A stretch of DNA of 64,000 nt from Saxidomus purpurata (GCA_022818135.1 JAFMSR010000027.1:654699-718698); one strand, 5' to 3'. Positions 22,304-34,390 are shown, numbered from the stretch's first letter. Notes: generated by a model not told the origin, from the letters alone. Numbers and translations are program-made.

Positions 22304-23347
22304 TTATAATTTAAGACTTTTAGTTACATTTAACCTGTTTTCAAAAGAATCTGCTACATACATATCTTTTGCAAAGTCTGATTTCCACCTTCCATGCCTC
22401 TTGAGGCACCTATCATTGACATGATTATTTGCTGCTGAAGATGCACCTCCAGACCTCAAAGAATGCAAACCTACATTAATGCTCGAGTCAACCTCCTTTA
22501 GCAATCTAACTACTGATTCTCTAGCTGAGGTGTAGCTTATGCGGTTATCTTTATAAATTAACTTTTTAATACCTTTTGTGTGAAAAACCGGTTTGAACAA
22601 ATAACCATCGATGGAAACATCTAAACCTGCTAAAGTCATATATCTTTTTAACATTGACACTGGACAGGCTACTGTGCATCCTGCGCTGATCAGAATTTCA
22701 CTACCAAACCTGTACTGATCTGTTTTACTTTTTCTGATCTTGATCTTAATATGACGGTCTTCAAAAATAATATCATTGCATTTAATGTTACTTGATTTAT
22801 CAAACCTTAAAAAACCAGAATATGCTATGAGTATCATGCATAAATTTCTAACAGTGCACAAGTCTTTTGATGACTCATATTTTTTACATAGCTGTATTAA
22901 CATGTCCGAAGTTACAGGGTCCTTTTTTGTTGTTGGGTTCCTTGCCACACGTCTCGAAGACTCCAACAAGTTTTTAACAAAATAATTTCTGGTAGGAGCG
23001 GTTAAGTCATTCAACTCATGAGCCCATTAAATGCCATAGTAAGCTTTAGATACAATGTGATAAGAAGATGCCTGATCTAACAGTTCTGATAAATACATTG
23101 CTACCAAAAGGGGCTGTGCTGGTAAAGCTGAATAACCTTTGTTAATACAATACATCTTCCATCTATTGAATCCAGAATTGTATGTCTTTACAGTATTATC
23201 ACTTTTGGATTTTAGCACATGACTGCAAAAACTGTCAACATTTGAGAAATCAACACAACCAGCTTCCTTCAGCTTCTTCAAGACATTGACCTTCAATTCG
23301 ACACCTGCAAAATTAACATATATCTTAAATCTAGCCTCTTTTTTCAT
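22304..23347 (-). pseudogene. Ngaro-like tyrosine recombinase (YR)
   Basis: Two blocks separated only by an in-frame TAA at 23024-23026 (GI*WAHEL). N-terminal SAM-like part: TVKTYNSGFNRWKMYC. Catalytic part: AYSGFLRFDKSSN (first Arg), RKSKTDQYR, VGLHSLRSGGASSAA (His-x-x-Arg), KRHGRWKSDFAKDMYV (His and nucleophile Tyr). All five catalytic positions are visible. Ends SLKL and TAA at 22304. The enzyme inserts the circular cDNA into the genome. With a single stop, this is the best preserved gene of the element. Confidence 0.88.
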
Positions 23348-23423
23348 TTGCCTAATGAGCTACCAATACAATCTCGCTTTCTGCTGGTTTGTACCATTAG
23401 TACCTGCAATAAAACTGATACCA

Positions 23424-24336
23424 TTAGTGCTTTATTTTCATGGCGACCATATGGAATTTCATAGGATTTTCTACAAAGATACCATTGTTTCCCAAACCTG
23501 GACTAATGACATTATGCTTTGACAATAATTTGTACCCTTCTATACATTTTCTGAAAATGCCATCATCGTCAACCAATAAGGGCCAAAATGTGGCAGATCT
23601 CCATTCTTGTATAACCAAGGTCCCACAAGCTTTATCCCTAGTTATTTTATTTATGACCTTGCATATTAACCTAGGTGGTGGAACCAACCAGTTCAGAACT
23701 CCAACCCATGACTGTTCAAATGCATCTACCCCATCGCAACCATGACACCAACACTTACAATTAAACCTTTTGCACTGTGCATACAAATTTGAAGCAAATC
23801 TATCCACTATATATGGTCCCCATTCCATATTCAGCATTTCAAAAACCCACGACTGAATTGTCCAGTCGTCATTGTCATACATTCTGCTAAGACTATCTGC
23901 CATCACATTGTCAGATCTTGGAATCCACTCTGAAATAAAATTTACATTGCTATTTTCACAAAACTGATGAATACTCTCAGATTTGCTGTGAAGTTTTGGG
24001 ACTTTGCTACCTTTTTTTCAGAATGGAAACTGCATTTTTGTTATCACAGAAAATCTTAACACTCTTATTTTGCAAGACCTTTTCACTGTTTTTCAATACT
24101 CTCTCTATTGATACTATCTCTCTCCATGTGGAGCTTTCTGATGCTTCAAAACAATCGCCCTTCCCCATTATCTCACTGCCTTCAAGTAAGGCGCCCGAAA
24201 AAAGGGCTACATATCCTCCATATCCGGAAACAGATGCATCCGAAAAACACTGCACTTCGCAAATCATTTCTTTGCTTCATTTTCTACCTTTTGCATTTAG
24301 ATTTCTTACATTGTCTCTCCAAAATTTCAACTGAGT
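23424..24336 (-). pseudogene. Ngaro-like RNase H and C-terminal region
   Basis: Resumes on the far side of the TTAA insertion with LKFWRDN, then VQCFSDASVSGYGGYVALFS (first RNase H Asp), EIVSIERVL (Glu), KIFCDNKNAVSILK (Asp). After a shift near 24010 it reads WIPRSDNVMADSLSR (last Asp), MEWGPYIVDRFASN and DGVDAFEQSWVG, then NWLVPPP and SATFWPLL. This is the standard DIRS-order RH tail leading to the recombinase. Confidence 0.85.
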
Positions 24337-24340
24337 TTAA

Positions 24341-26374
24341 AGGTCCCATTGATTGAAAAATTTTCTTTTTAACATTTGAATATTATTCGTCAGCAAATGC
24401 AAATTTGATAATTTTTAACGAAAAATACCGAGTGGTTACCTGTCCGTAAGCCGATAAAGTTCTCAAAAAACACACCTGTACGGAAATTGACGATAATATT
24501 TCCGGAAACCTACGAGCGGCAGTTTCGGAATCGCTAGCCTGGAGTGACGTCATCTGCAGTACAATCGTCCCCGATAACAGGTACTCTAACAACAACGAAA
24601 GCGATAATTTCGTCTTATTAGGCATCTTCAGAGAGTAGAGATGAGGATATTTTGAGCCCGTAACGTATAGAACGAAGTCCGTGTAATGTTATAAAATTAT
24701 TTGATTAAAATATAAAAATAAAGCAGTTATGTAGAGTTGTTTTTATATGCAAATGCCACCAACTTCTGTTTGTTTCTATCAAAATGAAATTTATGTTTCA
24801 TTCTTAAATGTTGATGATGAAAATGAGAACACAAATGCTCGATCTAATTACAATATCTAAAATGATGAGCTTGTCAGTTTTCATGACACGTTTTCTTGTG
24901 GGTAGTTTAAAGAATTAGATTTACATTTGAATTAAGAATGTAAATCAAAATAGTTTACACGATTTTGTTGGTTAAAAAGCAATTCTGACGCAAATTTATT
25001 TGAAAACTCATTATAATTAAAATCACGATATCTACCTAAATACGTGTCAAATTTCACTTTAAGAAAAATATTTCATTCGAGTACATAAAATGTGTCATCG
25101 GCAACCAAAAAGATATACTTTCTGAACATTTATAGGGTTGCTGGAAACTTTCTTTTGCTGAATTGCTTTTTACCAAGTTGTATATTTTTATGTTTTTCAA
25201 GATTGAAACTTGAAAACATAAATAATGGTTTCATAGTTTTAATTGGACACTTTGCATGTTAATAAACTATATTGTTGTTGTTTTATATTGTTGTGTAATT
25301 ATCAATTGCAATTGACCATTGTGCAATATGCAATAATGTGTGACCAGTTAGATTGCTGGCAGGGGGGCGCCAATTAACAACAAATCATATCGCATCCTTT
25401 GTTGTGACTTATGCCCTTGGGCTAGATTAACTGTAATTCCTTCAATGGTTAGATCTACGCTAATTATTTACCATGGCAACGTTGTTAAAACGAGATATTG
25501 TTAAGGATTTGAAACTTTTATGGATTACTGTAGTGTTCCGCACCATGTAAGTTAAACTTCTAGTAGAGTAACTGTTATTTTCTATATAGGGCCTTTGCTC
25601 TACACTTTTTTTTTAAATGATCTTGAATATAAATGCCAGCTTTTTCATAAAGACCCTCGTATATGATGTAATTCGGCATGATTTAAGTTATACAAGTAAA
25701 GTTGCACTTGGGAAAATCTAGATTGGAAAAGTTTGTAACAAACAAAGTCTTAAACTTATTCCTAAAGAAAATAATCAAATTGAATAGATCGAGATCATTT
25801 TAGAAAGGCCGAATTTAAAATACATTTTCTATCTTTTCTTGTCGTGCATGAGCGACTGAGAGGACTTTCAACGCTCGGACCGTTTCACTCAGTTGCTAAT
25901 CTAGAATTTTGAAACGTTCGTCATTCTGTCACATGAAGTTCGGACCCGAAAAGATATATATTAAACACCCCGGGCCGACCATAAAAATATATATTTCGTA
26001 TTATATATGCTTGATAGTCGGGCCGGGGTGTTTTATAAGAATGACTTTCTAGGGCCCAAACTTCATGCGACTGCGGTTCGTCCCTATTGTCTTAGTCCCT
26101 ATTGTCTTAGTCACTGACTTTTTATATTAGAGTCCCAAGGTTACTGGTGTAGGCTTATTCTTTATCTCCATTTGTTGCTGCATCCACCCATCCACCTATT
26201 TTACGGAAGTCGCCGAGGATCGTAATATTTGCGTTTCGGTGAAATACCGGCCAATTTATTTGGTGATTTATGTCCCAATAATCACGTTTCTTGTCGAAAA
26301 TTTCCGCCCAACTGGGTTCATTAACAAATGGCTTACAAAATATTAACAGGTGAAATTTTGAATCAATGGGACCT
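24341..26374. mobile_element. TTAA element 3, 2.0 kb, inside the Ngaro pol gene
   Basis: Terminal inverted repeats AGGTCCCATTGATTGAAAA (left) and the complement of AGGTCCCATTGATTCAAAA (right) are flanked by TTAA (24337-24340, 26375-26378). Removing it rejoins the RT-RNase H coding sequence. Interior: on the minus strand an ATG at 24625 opens about 75 codons towards the left end. No domain or transposase is recognised. A 136-bp foldback MITE (25932-26067) is inserted in it. Confidence 0.85.
25932..26067. mobile_element. 136-bp foldback MITE
   Basis: Ends CATGAAGTTCGGACCC / complement GGGCCCAAACTTCATG. Inner arms AACACCCCGGGCCGAC and GTCGGGCCGGGGTGTT pair with one mismatch around a short AT-rich loop. 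Non-coding. Confidence 0.75.
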
Positions 26375-26511
26375 TTAAGCTTGATCATCCAACAAAACTT
26401 TGAAATTCCAACTAGCACGCATATCAAAACAGTGGTAAAATGATGTGGTATGAAAAAGAACCATACTACCTAGCGCATTTTGCAATGAAATAATTTGCCC
26501 CACTATAGATG

Positions 26512-27519
26512 CTAAAATCTTGCCGGTACAAAACATACCTGATGAAGTTTCATTTGATAAAACAAAGAATCTAATGCTTTTTCTAAGCGACCGATTATTT
26601 CGTCAGTAGCATGCAATGTACCACATAATATCTTCCAAATGTATCCTAACCATACGGCCTGCTGTTTTAGTTCCCAAAAATATTTCTCTTCAGCTATGAG
26701 AAACCTTAAATCTAATAAAAATGTGCGGACTTCAGCGCTCAAACTGAGAGCTCCATGAAAATTACTGTGCCCGCCCATTCCATCATCCAAGAACATAACA
26801 ACCTTTCTCGCTTTGGATCTTAGGTACCTGATTGGTACTCTCATTACTATAAATCCTGCTGTTGCTAAACCGAAAGGAAGCACATTGAAAAAGTAAAAAT
26901 GCCTATTCCCTTTAGTGTCATGCCATGAAAATCCTAGGTATTTTCTATGCTCTTTGAAAATTTTTATGATGTGATATGCGGACTTGATATCAAAAGTAAA
27001 CAAAAAATCATTTACGCAAAACATGTCAGCGGCCACAGAAACATCTTCGTACTTGAACTTAAATTGCAATAAATGCGGGTTTATGTGTCTACAGTCTAAA
27101 CCCAGGCGTTTCTTGCCCGATTTGCTCACGGCTACAGTAAGAGGATTCACCACATGAGGTATCTCTTCTACCTCGGAAATGCAACATTTTTTAGACAATT
27201 TTGACAACTCTTCTTCCACAAACTGAACGTTATCTCTAGCAGATTTATTGTTATTAAGTAAACATTTACCTGGCAATGTTTTAAAAGGAATCTTGTACCC
27301 ATACTGAACGACACTCTTGATACACAAATCAGTTTCAATACTCTCCCATTTTGCTGTACATGTATGCAATCTACCCACACGCGAGACGCCCTCTATCGGC
27401 GTGTGTGTCTCACTGACACGGCTATTAATAGAATCGACAGCTACATGTGAGGCCCATGAAGGGGTTCTATCTTTATCTACAGTATTTACATTTACTTTTG
27501 TTTCAGTAACTTTTTCTTG
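26512..27519 (-). pseudogene. Ngaro-like reverse transcriptase
   Basis: Motifs in order: LGLDCRHINPHLL, FTFDIKSAYHIIKI (first catalytic Asp), KYLGFSW, FNVLPFGLATAGF, VVMFLDDGMGG (the catalytic FLDD form typical of DIRS-order RTs), WLGYIW. It follows gag in the same frame after one stop. It ends VPARF at 26512; one base shift later the reading resumes as KILASIVGQIISLQNALG, the start of the RNase H connection, up to the TTAA insertion at 26375. Core catalytic residues are present, but the polyprotein is interrupted. Confidence 0.88.
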
Positions 27520-27522
27520 TTA

Positions 27523-28245
27523 ATCGAGAAAAGAATAACTAACATTTCTACTTTTCTTGTCAACTCTACTCTCTCCACCGGCTCTGCACTCAAATCTCCA
27601 ATGCCCCGGTCGACCACAGTTGAAACATAGACCCGGCCTGTTAGACGTGCTGGTCCTATTAACGCCGCTTATCGTTGGGATGCTCTGGCTCTGTGTTTGC
27701 TGATCCGACTGCTGAAATCTTGAGTAGGAAAAATATCTGTCCCGTGAATGTTTAGAGCTAACTAGAGACCGCTTCGCCTTTTGCTAACGAGTGGCTCTAC
27801 CCTCCGCTCTGGATATCTTCTTCTCATCCTCTGAATCAGAGGCTAACGGATTTGCCTGATACTCTTTAACGACGGACCATCCTAATTCTGACGAGTCGGC
27901 TATTCTGATTAGCTTCTGACGATGATGCAAAAGCTCCAAACCTTCTGCTAACGATTTAGTCGCCGCTCCCATATCCAGTTGCTGTATTTCGACGTCAGCG
28001 TCTTTCAGTTTGCTTGTAACTTTGACGTTGAACTTAAACTTGTCCTCGCAACTTTTTCTCTTGAAAATGTAACTATCATTGCTCAAAATGTCCTGCTGAA
28101 TCTGCGAAATCTGATTGTCTGCTATGTTTTTCTGATTTTGCATTAGTTTCTCTTCGAAAGAAGAAATCTTTGAAGGTATTAAGTCCTCTAAATGCTCCAT
28201 CATATTAGATTGCATGATTACACTTTCACTATTTTCTCTGTCCAT
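27523..28245 (-). pseudogene. Ngaro-like gag (ORF1)
   Basis: Starts MDRENSESVIMQSNMMEHLE at 28245, just inside A1. It has charged coiled-coil-like stretches, then KLIRIADSSELGWSVVKEY and SDSEDEKKISRAEGRATR. An in-frame TAG (27784-27786) interrupts it. The same frame then continues through a Ser/Gln-rich stretch to a zinc knuckle CFNCGRPGHWRFEC (~27600-27640) and a TAA at 27520-27522. The clear homologue of residues IADSSE...RRAE occurs in the other Ngaro-like copy (46474-46920). Gag packages the element RNA. Confidence 0.8.
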
Positions 28246-28280
28246 AATCTAAAAATCCCGTAGCTAGAAAACTTGAAACT

Positions 28281-28500
28281 TGACACATGAGTGTTGGGTG
28301 TGCACGCTAGAACTGACAAACCTGTCTAGAACATTTACTTAATCACCTTTACTTCAATCTCATTGGTCAACCTTCTACATAAACAATTGACTATTGGTCA
28401 TTCTCTACACAATATCTTACTCTTGACCTGAGCGGTTCAACTAACCGTAACTGTAAGACAAAACTTTCCCGCTATACTGCGAAACGCGGGAAAGTAAATA
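28281..28500 (-). repeat. A1 split direct repeat of Ngaro-like element 1
   Basis: 220 bp, starting TGACACATGAGTGTTGGGTG on the + strand and ending CGCGGGAAAGTAAAT. Differs from A2 at only a handful of sites. It lies directly upstream of gag. Confidence 0.92.
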
Positions 28501-29967
28501 TAAAGGATAAAGATTTTGTTCAGAAGAAAGTACAAGCATATTATATTTTTATTCTCTAAATACATATTATAAATCGTTTTACGCATATAAAACTCCTGCT
28601 TAAACAGAATAAATCGAAAAACTCTTCGAAAAACAGACGGTACGAAATTCCCAACAAAAAATTACATCTTCATTCATTCTAAAAATACTACTATACCTTT
28701 TTCTTAAACTTAATCTTCTTATAGAAAACAAGATAAACCACACAATGTTTAAATGGCGACCTTCTGTTTCTCTTATTTTCAAAGTTATAATACTTTAAAA
28801 ATCAAGACCATTCATACCCTAACCCTAGTTTAGAAAAGTCTTGATTTATTTCTGAAATTCATATTTTGTGTTAAGGTTGTCTAGCATATGATACTTAATT
28901 TGTAACAATGAGCTTTAAGATATGATTAACTCTTGCTAAAAGTCAATTATCCGAAAAAAAACAAGAACGACCAGAAGATACGAATTCCTAACAGAAAACG
29001 TATTTCTTCCTTTTTAGCCTTAACTATGTAATTAGTATGTTTTTATATAAAGTTTTCTGAAAAATTGCATGAAAAGCATCCAGGACTTGTTTAAGTCATT
29101 GCTGTCAAGACGTTTGCAAATAAGATATAGGCCATATAAATTTTAAGCACTCTTACCGTAACCCTAACCCTAGCCTTAGATTTTCATTTCCATCTAAGTA
29201 CAATAAATTCAGAAATTTCAAAGAGTAATTACTTTCATGTATATAAAAACAAGATATTCTAACAATTTCCAACAATATAATAAGCATTCAGTTTCAAGAA
29301 AATTGCCCAAAAACAGAAGATACGATTCCCCAACAAACCCTGAAGATCACAAATTACGATTCTTGGCCCCTTCAGGGTTTGGGTCCTAGGCCCCTTGGCA
29401 ATATTTCGATTACATTTCTGAGTCGTTTGGTCAAATAGGGATCCATTGCACCACTAAGAAACATTCATCCCCCCAAAAAATAAAAAATCCCTTTTGACCG
29501 CTTAATATTAGGGGCTGACCCTAAAAATTGTGCCATGTCAAAAAGGGGCACAACCCCTGATAGTGGTTTGAATTTCAGCTCAATGACACTAGAAGACCAC
29601 AAAGAACGATCGAAGACCACAAAGCACGATTTGGGCCCCTCTAGGGTTAAGCCTCAAGACTTTCACAAGTCTAATTTTGACCAAAATTAAAGGGTCAGGG
29701 TTTCTCTAGGGTTTTATAATAGAAGTTCCCGAGGGTCCCAACTGTCATTTCTGAATAGTTTTGGTATAAATCTAGTTTCTATTAAGACAATTTGAAAAAA
29801 GTCGTTTTTTTCAACGTTAAACTATAAAGGCAAAAGTTACAGAAATGGTTGCCATGGCAACAAAGGCCATGAAACCGGTCTTATGTTTGGCCCAAACCCC
29901 AATTAGATACTTAAAACCCAAAGCCGAATAATGACTATCCAAAGCTGTAAAGCACGATTTCCCAACA
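28501..29967. repeat. ~345-bp satellite-like array, right part
   Basis: Anchors TTCCCAACA-like ending at 28656, 28993, 29345 and 29967 (spacings 337, 352 and about two periods). Each unit has a CCCTAACCCTAG word and a variant of GAAGACCACAAAGCACG. Two adjacent copies of that word lie at 29592-29630. After this point the repeat stops. Confidence 0.65.
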
Positions 29968-30548
29968 TAATTCCCAGTTAGGGCTGCAAATCAAAAACAA
30001 ATGGCGGAATAAGCGCGTCTGTTGTTTGATTGATATGCGGTAAGTGTTTGTTTCTATAGATAATCTTGATGAATAAGGTTTGATTAAATGTACTTGTTAT
30101 TTGCTATTTTGTAATGATTGCTGACAGCAGTCCCAAAATAAAGCAATTTATATCGTCATTGGAAGTTAATCAATGATAACAAAATACAGCCGATATCTGT
30201 CATCAACAATTAAGTGAATCGCTTCAGTCAACGAAAACGTCAAGTCAACAAACCCGTGTAAGCACTGTGGCAAAACAATTCATGAATCACAAAACAATTG
30301 ACTTGAAATGTCAATTTAGATTGTTTATATTCCTTGTCAACCCTTTCCAAATATTGCAATGACAGGGACTTACAAATTGAGGTGGCAGGTGCAGATACAA
30401 AGGAATCCGGGTACTACAATCAAGTTCTTTTACGAATACATCCTTTTGTTCTTAAATGGGCCCTTTAAATGTTTAGCACCGATACAACCTTGTATAGAGA
30501 CAACCTCTTGCTTTCTAGATGGGTGGGACAGACATAAAAGTATTTCAG
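29968..30548. other. Intron sequence, nothing recognised
   Basis: No gene. A YY1-like AAATGGCGGAATAAG word occurs near 30001. Confidence 0.4.
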
Positions 30549-30630
30549 AATGTCAGGGATTCGAACCGGGGACGTCAGATTTAGTAGCCGAGAGCTTTAA
30601 CCATTTGCGAGCGAACCATGTAGACTTACG
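30549..30630 (-). mobile_element. SINE head, tRNA-derived
   Basis: On the minus strand GGTTAAAGCTCTCGGCTACTAA resembles the D and anticodon region of a tRNA, and a perfect B box GGTTCGAATCC follows (complement at 30557-30567). The downstream part is not tRNA-like. Which tRNA it came from is unclear. Confidence 0.45.
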
Positions 30631-30689
30631 AATGAAGTTTATCGTCTTTGTAGGACCAAATGACACATTATATCACTATGCATGAAATT

Positions 30690-32945
30690 GGATGACATTT
30701 ATTTGGCAGACAATGTTTGTGATGAAAACGTCATACTTGTTAATTTATTACGGAGGGCGAACAACAATGAAATACGGATTACTCCAACAATCGATTGGGA
30801 AAAGGCTACACAGAAAGTTGACACTGATTGACACTGGTAGTCATTACGCTGATCTCAAACAGAAGATTCAAATCCATATTTGGAGATTCTTTATTAGTTT
30901 CCTCTGATTGTACATGGAAAGAGTATTCAGGAGAGACAATTGAACAAGTCGAAAGAGGGCATATGATGTAGACTATAATGAAGAAAATGAGTTTTGCGTT
31001 GGTAAAATTGATGGATCAACATTATTCACAGTACAATAACATTTTATAAGACTGGAATGGATTATGTAACTACAATACAGTACAGAAATAATGTTTAAAT
31101 AAATTAGAATTTGTTGTGTTTTTTTTTCAAAGTGCAAGAGCGTATTCAGTGATGGTATCGGAGAAGTCAAGGTAGTGAACCATAATAACGCTACGCCCAG
31201 AAACCAAATCTGTATTTACGAAGGCTAGAAATGTGCCATTCTTGCTAAAGCCGACGATTGAGTTTGATTAAGACAATCTGAAACGTGAATGGATCATTAG
31301 TAAGGAGAATACCAGTAAATGGGCTTCGCCCATTGATCCAGCTGTGAAAAAGGCAGCGTACGTGTTTATAGTGATATAAAGGCCACTTGTAACCTGTTTC
31401 TTTACATAGTGTAATACCCACTCCGAGCGTCATTTGCTAATCTATCACAAGGTCAAGTATTCAGCAAATTGACTCGCAACACGCCCATTTCCAACCCGAG
31501 TGCGACGAGGATGAAACGAATGATTTATGATATAGTATAAGGATCTGCCAATTTACACAGGACAATAGAACAAACATTACAGAGTTAATCCAGTGTGCAG
31601 TGCATTCATGACGATATGTGTGTAGCATAAAACAAGGGCGAAGAATATTTGCAAAGTTTAGAAAACGTGTTTTTCAAAACTCAGAAAAAAATGATAAAAG
31701 CAAACAAAGAAAGACAGGATTACCTATCGTGATTACGAATACGAACGGGATTCTCAATAGAATCATGTAAGGCTCGTGTCTGATCACCGTTTGTATGGTA
31801 GTTCATGCATATTGTCACGTTGAACACCTGACGGTCCAAAAAGCAATTGCTTTTGCATCAAGATCGCTAACAAATACTGATCAAATGCACGTTCAATAGA
31901 CCGCGAATGGTTGGGACTATTTTGGTTAGTGAAAAAGTTTCATCCACACTTGTACGGAAAACATTTCACATTAATAACCGGTTGCAAAACACCGGTGGTG
32001 TAGAGGTTTAGGTGTCTGCCGCTCATCCCGGAGGTTGCGGGTTCGAGCCCCACCAAGGTCACGACCGTACCTCCTCATATGACACCAGTACTGGTTTTTC
32101 CAGGAAGCGGACTCGAGAGTGACTCGATAAGCTACACGCTTTCTTCACAATCGAGCTTAAATAAATTAGTATAAACTAACCCATTGACACCTTTTTTTAA
32201 TCGAAATGTAAGCATAAATCATTGAGGTATCTCTGGAATGAAATATTAACGATAAGTAATGTAAGGTGGCCAGGCATTGATTTTTTCATACCGGGCAGTT
32301 TGTGGAAAGCTTTATAGACTGTCAAATGCAACTATCTTTTGTGAACATGCACACATGGGAATGGCCAAGTTCAAGCTGGGAACGTATACATGTAGATTTA
32401 GTAGGACCTTTCCTTGTCAGAATATTCCGTGCTTCAAATAGACGCGCATTCAAAGTGGCCGAAATAGTACTGTAGAAAAAAATAGTTCAAGAAAGGCGAT
32501 CTGTATCTACTAGAAACGGTTCACCTAAAATTAGCGTTTCTGATAATGGTGTACAGTTTGGCATCAAACATATCTGCTAAGAGTGATATCGGAAATTTTC
32601 ACATTAGAACGTCAATTGCATAACCCAGTGCTAACGGCGCATGTGAAAGTTTCAAGGGTCAGTTTAATGGAAGGTCAAGGCGACTAGACTCAGAAAAATA
32701 AATAATAAATATGCTAAGTTACAGAATAATACCGCATTAGGTTACTGGTAAAAATCCAGCCAAGCTCAGGCAAAATTTGTGCACGGGGTTATACTTGATT
32801 TAACCTGACAATAAAGCATGCGGAAATGCATCGCGAATTAAACTGACTAATACGCGGAAATTTCGCAAATTCGAAGTAAGTCAAAGAGTATAAGCTCGTA
32901 ATTACAGACCTACGTCAAAGGAAAATTGAATAACATGTTCCATAA
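30690..32945 (+). pseudogene. Decayed Ty3-type pol (protease, RT, integrase remnants)
   Basis: Fragments in correct order but many frames. Protease-like LTLIDTGS (30827-30841). RT start VFSDGIGEVK (~31143) and FAPIDPAVKKAAY (~31325). Integrase WEWPSSSWERIHVDLVGPF (~32350-32410), then ISVSDNGVQFG (~32530) and SANGACESFKGQFN (~32625), and an integrase tail ARNYRPTSKENW (~32895). The order and motifs fit a Metaviridae-like LTR retrotransposon. LTRs were not identified. A SINE at 31991 interrupts it. Confidence is best for integrase and weaker for protease and RT. Confidence 0.65.
31991..32180 (+). mobile_element. tRNA-derived SINE with conserved tail domain
   Basis: A-box-like GGTGGTGTAGAGGTTTAGG, B box GGTTCGAGCCC (near 32040), then a body with ACCAGTACTGG and AGGAAGCGGACTCGAGAGTG, ending TAAATAAATTAGTATAAACT. 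The same body and tail occur in reverse at 51185-51324. The conserved middle resembles the central domains of molluscan SINE superfamilies (for example V-SINE-type RUDI), but I cannot assign the domain from memory with certainty. Confidence 0.7.
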
Positions 32946-32951
32946 TTGATC

Positions 32952-33688
32952 GCGAAGGGCAAATTATATTTTATTTAATTTACGAAACGGACATAAAAAT
33001 AGCAGTTAGTACTGTGCTGAACTAACTTATTTACGTATTACCCGGAAGCGTACATCCAATGAACAGCGTAATATTTTGATGACATCAAATCGAATTTAAA
33101 GGCTTTACAGTAGCAGAGAGTCTGATAAAATAATGAGGTTTTAGATTTCTGATCAATCTAACGTTGTATGGATGAAATTTGTAAAATTCGGCTATTACGT
33201 ACACTATTTCTTTTCTCAATGCTTTATTGATCGTTTCACTAACTCATACAGTCAACAAAGTTATAAGGGGAGAATTGTTACGCGTTTGAGAATTTTATAT
33301 TTAATAATTTTATTTTGTGACTGCGAAGGGCAAATTATATTTTGTTTAATTTACAAAACTGACATAAAAATAGCAGTTAGTACTGTGCTGAACTAACTTA
33401 TTTACGTATTACGCGGAAGCTTACATCTAATGAGCATCGTAATATTTTGATGACATCAAATCGAATTTAAAGGCTTTACAGTAACAGAGAGTCTGAAAAA
33501 ATAATGAGGTTTTAGATTTCTGATCAATCTAACGTTGTGGGATGACATTTGTAAAATTCGGCTATTACGTACACTATTTATTTTCTCGATGCTTTATTGA
33601 TCGTCTGATTAACTCATACAGTCAACAAAGTTATAAGGAGAGAATTGTTACGCGTTTGAGAATTTTAGATTTAATAATTTTATTTTGT
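32952..33688 (+). repeat. Two tandem 371-bp copies at the pol 3' end
   Basis: GCGAAGGGCAAATTATATTT at 32952 recurs at 33323, and the two copies match to about 33318 and 33688. Each encodes the same short integrase-tail remnant EGQIIF..., and each ends with a purine run AAGG(G/A)GAGAATTG just before TGTTACGCG. Similarity is over 90% by eye. Confidence 0.85.
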
Positions 33689-34009
33689 AAGTGTTTTTGT
33701 AATGATTATGCATGCTGGAAAGAACAACATCCCCTTGAGGTACTTTCCTCGAGAAAAGTGTTGAGATATTCAGGGTATTAAAACAAGAAGACGCGGCAAT
33801 GCCGCCAAAGCAGGTTGAAACGGCGCCTGTAGAAATTGCAGAATTAAAAAAAACAGTCACCTTGACCCCCCTGCACTCTGCAAATAATTTTTTTTTGCTT
33901 AAACAATTTAAAAATTGAGAAAAAAATGTTTCTTAAATTAATTTTTAGTAACAGCGTTTTATCAACAATATTTTTATTGCAAACCTCCAATGTATTCCAC
34001 CGTTACTGA

Positions 34010-34330
34010 AACACAATTTGCAACTTTTTACATATTCGTGAAATGCGGCTAAATAGTCTTCTTTCGGTATTTGTTTGAGACACTGCTATAGCGCTGCAAA
34101 GAGAGTTTCTCGACCAATGTTTCTTTCCAAAATGCAATTTCGTAAACCTTGGAAAAAAGTCGCATGGTCGCGGGTTCGGTGAGTATGACGGCTGATTTAC
34201 ATCATGCACCTTTTCAGACGCCGATAAAGATTATCACACTCGCACCTGCGAGAGGAGGCATTGTCATGAATCACATTAGTGCCTGACCATCCTTTGCTTG
34301 GACGCTTTTTAATGCAACACTTTTAAACTT
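34010..34330 (-). pseudogene. mariner transposase C-terminal fragment
   Basis: Minus-strand VIHDNASS (~34275, the HDNA box) and, after frameshift, PSYSPNPRPCDFFPRFTKLH (~34130-34190), matching the HDNA and YSPDLAPCDFF signature of mariner transposases (second and third catalytic Asp). The N-terminus is missing and the frame is broken. Confidence 0.8.
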
Positions 34331-34390
34331 TCGTCACCACTGATTAGACATGTCCACTAACTGTATGATCATATGGACAAGGCACTTTAA

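Larger units (their letters stand above)
21092..28500 (-). mobile_element. Ngaro/PAT-like YR retrotransposon, full length, decayed
   Basis: On the minus strand the order is A1 repeat (28500-28281), gag, RT, RNase H, tyrosine recombinase, B1 (21916-21844), A2 (21844-21625), spacer, B2 (21164-21092). A1 and A2 are 220-bp direct repeats; B1 and B2 are 73-bp direct repeats. This A1-ORFs-B1-A2-B2 arrangement of split direct repeats is diagnostic of Ngaro/PAT-type members of the DIRS order, which integrate through a circular intermediate using a tyrosine recombinase and leave no target duplication. None is seen. Several stops, a frameshift and a 2-kb insertion (24341-26374) inactivate it. Confidence 0.9.

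Noticed and set aside
24383..24625. 80-codon minus frame as a host gene
   Set aside because: It lies wholly within TTAA element 3 and reads into its terminus; no domain seen.
28810..29175. CCCTAACCCTA words, possible telomeric repeats
   Set aside because: Only two repeats each time and always at the same place in the ~345-bp unit; they belong to the satellite, not a telomere.
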